A stretch of DNA of 64,000 nt from Lottiidibacillus patelloidae. GTDB taxonomy: Bacteria > Bacillota > Bacilli > Bacillales > SA5d-4. The translations under genes were made by a program, and so were the position numbers. The notes under the pieces were generated by a model. The model saw only the letters and a program-made list of their open reading frames with translations, did no database searches and was not told the origin of the DNA. Shown here in pieces: positions 61,327-64,000 of the stretch. The stretch lies in NCBI RefSeq assembly GCF_002262935.1, contig NZ_NPIA01000005.1, forward strand, positions 1 through 64,000, given 5' to 3'. Numbering within the stretch: the stretch's first letter is position 1; each line of letters begins with the position of its first letter.

Positions 61327-61686
61327 ATGAATAAGTATGAAGCAGAATTTAGCAACCTTGTTCGCACCTTCAGAAAAAAGCATATGGGAAAAGGTCCAAG
61401 TAAAATAACAACGACATTTTGTAAAAATTGGGCGATATGCGAAATGGAAGGGAATCTATCACCGGTTGAAAAGTTTATTTCTGGAACAGATGATGGAAAG
61501 CAAGTACTCCGTTCAGCACGAACAGAAATGGTAAAAGAATTATATCGAAAGAACCCTCCTAAAGAAATGGAGGATTTTCTAGGTTGCGAGTATGTTGATC
61601 TGTATGTCGACATAGATATTGACCGAGACTTTGGGATGTCCATTTTCGTTTTTAATGATAATATTGAAGAAAAGTATTGTAAATAA
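61327..61686 (+). CDS. DUF2294 domain-containing protein
   Basis: 119 residues, recognised as DUF2294 by MNKYEAEFSNLVRTFRKKHM and GPSKITTTFCKNWAICEMEG. Its function is unknown. AGGAGG lies 5 nt before the ATG. It sits between the OFA transporter and an FdhF/YdeP oxidoreductase, and its stop lies 3 bp before RNA copy c. A role in regulating this module is a guess from position. Confidence 0.8.
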   Translation: MNKYEAEFSNLVRTFRKKHMGKGPSKITTTFCKNWAICEMEGNLSPVEKFISGTDDGKQVLRSARTEMVKELYRKNPPKEMEDFLGCEYVDLYVDIDIDRDFGMSIFVFNDNIEEKYCK

Positions 61687-61688
61687 CA

Positions 61689-61727
61689 GGTTTGGCACTT
61701 GGTAGCGACCCTGCTAAAGACTTAACC
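61689..61727 (+). promoter_or_regulatory. Candidate structured RNA element, copy c
   Basis: GGTTTGG and CTTAACC form the outer stem with a mismatch; CACTT and AAAGA flank the hairpin GGTAG-CGACC-CTGCT. The core TAGCGACCCTG matches copies a and b. The AACC of the 3' strand (61724-61727) also begins the terminator stem, as in copy b. Confidence 0.7.
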
Positions 61728-61774
61728 ACCGTATTGTATTTCCTAATGAAAATACAAATATACGGTGGTTTTTT
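61724..61774 (+). terminator. Conditional terminator before the oxidoreductase gene
   Basis: AACCACCGTAT (61724-61734) pairs with ATACGGTGGTT (61760-61770) and an inner TGTATTT with AAATACA, then TTTT. It would stop transcription before the oxidoreductase gene unless RNA copy c holds the AACC strand. Confidence 0.85.
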
Positions 61775-61819
61775 AGTGCACTAAATCAACAATGCTATAA
61801 ATAGTAAGGAGTGTAATTA

Positions 61820-64000
61820 ATGGGAGATACAAAACATCAAGGACCGATAAAGATTTCTAAAATGCCTTCGCCGAAACATTGGGTAAGTCCAATTCCATTC
61901 GGGTTAGGAAAGGTGAAGCCAAAACACATTAGAGACACAATGAAAGTTGTGTGGGAAAACAAAGATAACTTAAACTACGCTAAAAACATACTTACTAAAG
62001 GTGTTTGTGATGGGTGTGCATTAGGAGTTTCAGGTCTTCAGGATCAAACATTACAAGGGCCTCACATCTGTACAACTCGTTTAAATGTCTTGCGCTTAAG
62101 TACAATGCCAGCGATGAGTGAAGAGATAGTTCACGCAGATATTGATGAGTTAAAAAAATATAGTAGTAAAGAACTGCGCGGGTTAGGGCGAATCCCTTAC
62201 CCATTAATACGTAGAAAAGGAGAAAATAAGTTTTCACGTATTAGTTGGGATGACGCGATGGATATGATTGCTGAAAAAATGAAGAAGCTTCATCCAAAAC
62301 AGTATGGCTTTTATTTAACATCTAGAGGAATTACAAATGAATCATACTATGTAGCAGCAAAGGTGTCGCGTTTTCTTGGAACAAATAATATTGATAACGC
62401 ATCGAGAATCTGTCATTCACCATCTAAAACAGCTTTAAAACGCTCTGTAGGAATTGGCGCAAGTAGTGCAAATTACCAAGATTGGATTGGGACAGACGTA
62501 CTTTTATTTTGGGGATCTGTTGCTTCAAATAGTTCACCTGTATCTACAAAATATATGTTGGCAGCTAAGAAAAAAGGGACAAAAATTATCGTTGTAAACC
62601 CATATAGAGAGCCTGCAATGGATAAATATTGGGTACCTTCGAATGCTGAATCTGCATTGTTTGGAACAAAAGTTGCTGATGACTTCTATCAAGTCAACAT
62701 TGGTGGGGACATTGCTTTCATGCATGGTATTATGAAACACTGGTTTGACATGGAAGAAAAGGAACATGGAACTGCCATTAATCATGAGTTTGTTGAGCAA
62801 CATGTGAATAATTATGAAGAACTTAAATCTAAAGTTAAAGAACAATCTTGGGAAGAGATTGTTAAGTCAGCGGGCATATCAAAAGATAGAATTATAGAGT
62901 TAGCAGAGCTTTTAGCGAAGAGCAAAAATGCTGTTTATGCTTGGGCATTAGGCCTTACAATGCACGCTTTTGCAACAGATAACATTTCACAAGTTGCTAA
63001 TCTTGCTCTCCTTCGTGGACACTTAGGACGTAAGCATGCTGGTCTTATGCCATTTCGTGGTCACTCAAGTGTGCAAGGGGCTGGTGAAATGGGTGCAGAT
63101 CCTTTTGTTCTACCTGGCGGTGGTTGGGAAGAAGAAAACGTTAAGAGAATCGAAGATTTATGGGGCTTTGAACTTCCAAACTGGCAAGGAGACATCGTTG
63201 GAGTTGCTCTTGAGAACACGGTTCTACCAGAAGATAACGAGAGAAAATTAAAACTTTATTATATGAGCGGTGGAAACTTCTTAGAAACAATGCCGAACCC
63301 GGAGTTTATTGAAAAAGCATTATCTGAATTAGATATTAGAGTTCATCAAGATATTATCTTTAATACTTCAACATTAGTTGATGCAAAAGAAGCAGTAATT
63401 GTTCTCCCAGCAAAAACTCGTTATGAACAAGAGGGTGGAGGCACGTCCACTTCTACCGAGAGAATGGTTTATTTTTCACCTGAAATTGAAGGTAATAAAC
63501 AGGAAGTAGAAGAAGCTCGTGCAGAATGGAAAATCTACATTGATTTAGCAAAACGAGTAAAACCAGAAACAGCACATTTGGTGCAATTTGATGATGGCCA
63601 AGCGATTAGAGATGAAATTGCCAAAGCTAACCGTGATTACGATGGCATACAGAACCTGAAAAAACAAGGTGATGTATTTCAATGGGGTGGCGCATGGCTA
63701 TGTGAAGGAGGAGTATGCCCAACTCCTGATGGAAGAGGAAATTTAATTCCAATTGATATACCAGAACTTAACAAACCGGAGGGTACATTCTACATCACTA
63801 CTCGCCGTGGTAAACAGTTCAACTCTATGGTATATAATGAAACAGATTCATTTAACGCTGCTGGTCGATACGATGTACTAATTAACGAAAAGGACGCATT
63901 GGAATTCAATATTTCAAATGGCGAACCTATTGTTGTTTATAACCAACACGGTACATTCCAAGGAAAAGCTCATTATGCTGACATTACTAAAGGGAATATT
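61820..64000 (+). CDS. FdhF/YdeP family molybdopterin oxidoreductase (partial)
   Basis: The reading frame is open from the ATG at 61820 to the window end, 727 codons without a stop, so the 3' end is missing. It resembles the FdhF/YdeP (TIGR01701-type) oxidoreductase, close to B. subtilis YyaE. A Cys set GVCDGCALGV lies near residue 62, and a likely metal Cys in ASRICHSPSKTAL. Motifs VVNPYREP and MSGGNFLETMPNPE also fit. No N-terminal ferredoxin domain is seen, unlike larger formate dehydrogenases. The substrate is not proven; the fdhD-moaA and OFA neighbours suggest formate or a similar compound. AAGGAG precedes the ATG. Confidence 0.85.
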   Translation, partial: MGDTKHQGPIKISKMPSPKHWVSPIPFGLGKVKPKHIRDTMKVVWENKDNLNYAKNILTKGVCDGCALGVSGLQDQTLQGPHICTTRLNVLRLSTMPAMSEEIVHADIDELKKYSSKELRGLGRIPYPLIRRKGENKFSRISWDDAMDMIAEKMKKLHPKQYGFYLTSRGITNESYYVAAKVSRFLGTNNIDNASRICHSPSKTALKRSVGIGASSANYQDWIGTDVLLFWGSVASNSSPVSTKYMLAAKKKGTKIIVVNPYREPAMDKYWVPSNAESALFGTKVADDFYQVNIGGDIAFMHGIMKHWFDMEEKEHGTAINHEFVEQHVNNYEELKSKVKEQSWEEIVKSAGISKDRIIELAELLAKSKNAVYAWALGLTMHAFATDNISQVANLALLRGHLGRKHAGLMPFRGHSSVQGAGEMGADPFVLPGGGWEEENVKRIEDLWGFELPNWQGDIVGVALENTVLPEDNERKLKLYYMSGGNFLETMPNPEFIEKALSELDIRVHQDIIFNTSTLVDAKEAVIVLPAKTRYEQEGGGTSTSTERMVYFSPEIEGNKQEVEEARAEWKIYIDLAKRVKPETAHLVQFDDGQAIRDEIAKANRDYDGIQNLKKQGDVFQWGGAWLCEGGVCPTPDGRGNLIPIDIPELNKPEGTFYITTRRGKQFNSMVYNETDSFNAAGRYDVLINEKDALEFNISNGEPIVVYNQHGTFQGKAHYADITKGNI

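Overview
The window is the replication-origin region of a low-GC, endospore-forming Bacillaceae chromosome. The evidence is the classical block gyrA-gyrB-remB-recF-yaaA-dnaN-dnaA-oriC-rpmH-rnpA-yidD-yidC-jag-mnmE-mnmG-rsmG-noc-parA-parB. It is followed by ychF-rpsF-ssb-rpsR, yybS-gdpP-rplI-dnaC, purA, a tRNA trio and the complete walRKHIJ-htrC-rlmH block. Sporulation genes (yyaC, a Jag/YidC pair) and many protein matches point to Bacillus sensu lato. The species cannot be fixed from the sequence alone; an alkaliphilic relative would fit but is not shown.

Layout. 1-67 is the 5' end of a 16S rRNA gene (minus strand), with tandem promoters up to about 320. 395-9368 is the minus-strand replication arm (gyrA to dnaA). 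9411-9878 is the DnaA-box-rich half of oriC, and the unwinding half, with a GC run and DnaA-trios, lies between dnaA and dnaN (7852-8009). 9879-43427 is the other, plus-strand, arm. It carries RNA processing and membrane insertion genes, chromosome segregation (noc, parA, parB, with a perfect parS inside parB), single-strand binding and S6/S18 with a translational leader, c-di-AMP hydrolase, helicase, purA, tRNA-Glu/Asp/Phe and the WalRK cell-wall system with a preceding M23 hydrolase. The core genes lie co-directional with replication.

At the end of rlmH the conserved order stops. A 54-codon remnant of a large serine recombinase runs antisense into the last codons of rlmH, the position used by SCC-type elements. 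After it comes an accessory region of mixed strands: two DMT transporters, a ClC transporter, a GNAT enzyme, a PAS-GGDEF-EAL protein, an aldo/keto reductase, an epimerase, a secreted CWB2-CAP protein, malate:quinone oxidoreductase and a DegV fatty-acid-binding protein.

The last 6 kb look like a formate/molybdenum module: moaA and fdhD (cofactor synthesis and insertion) diverge from an OFA-family (oxalate/formate) transporter, a DUF2294 protein and an FdhF/YdeP-type molybdopterin oxidoreductase that runs off the window. The transporter leader and the leader of the oxidoreductase share a small conserved RNA fold: stem, internal loops, then a hairpin with core UAGCGA-n-C-CUG. It occurs twice in tandem before the transporter and once before the oxidoreductase. 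In both leaders the 3' strand of the outer stem is reused by an intrinsic terminator. This is the best candidate in the window for an undescribed regulatory system. Other unusual signals are a four-copy 22-bp phased repeat upstream of mqo, a 2.2-copy repeat of about 152 bp before yybS, and a DnaA-box cluster before mnmE.
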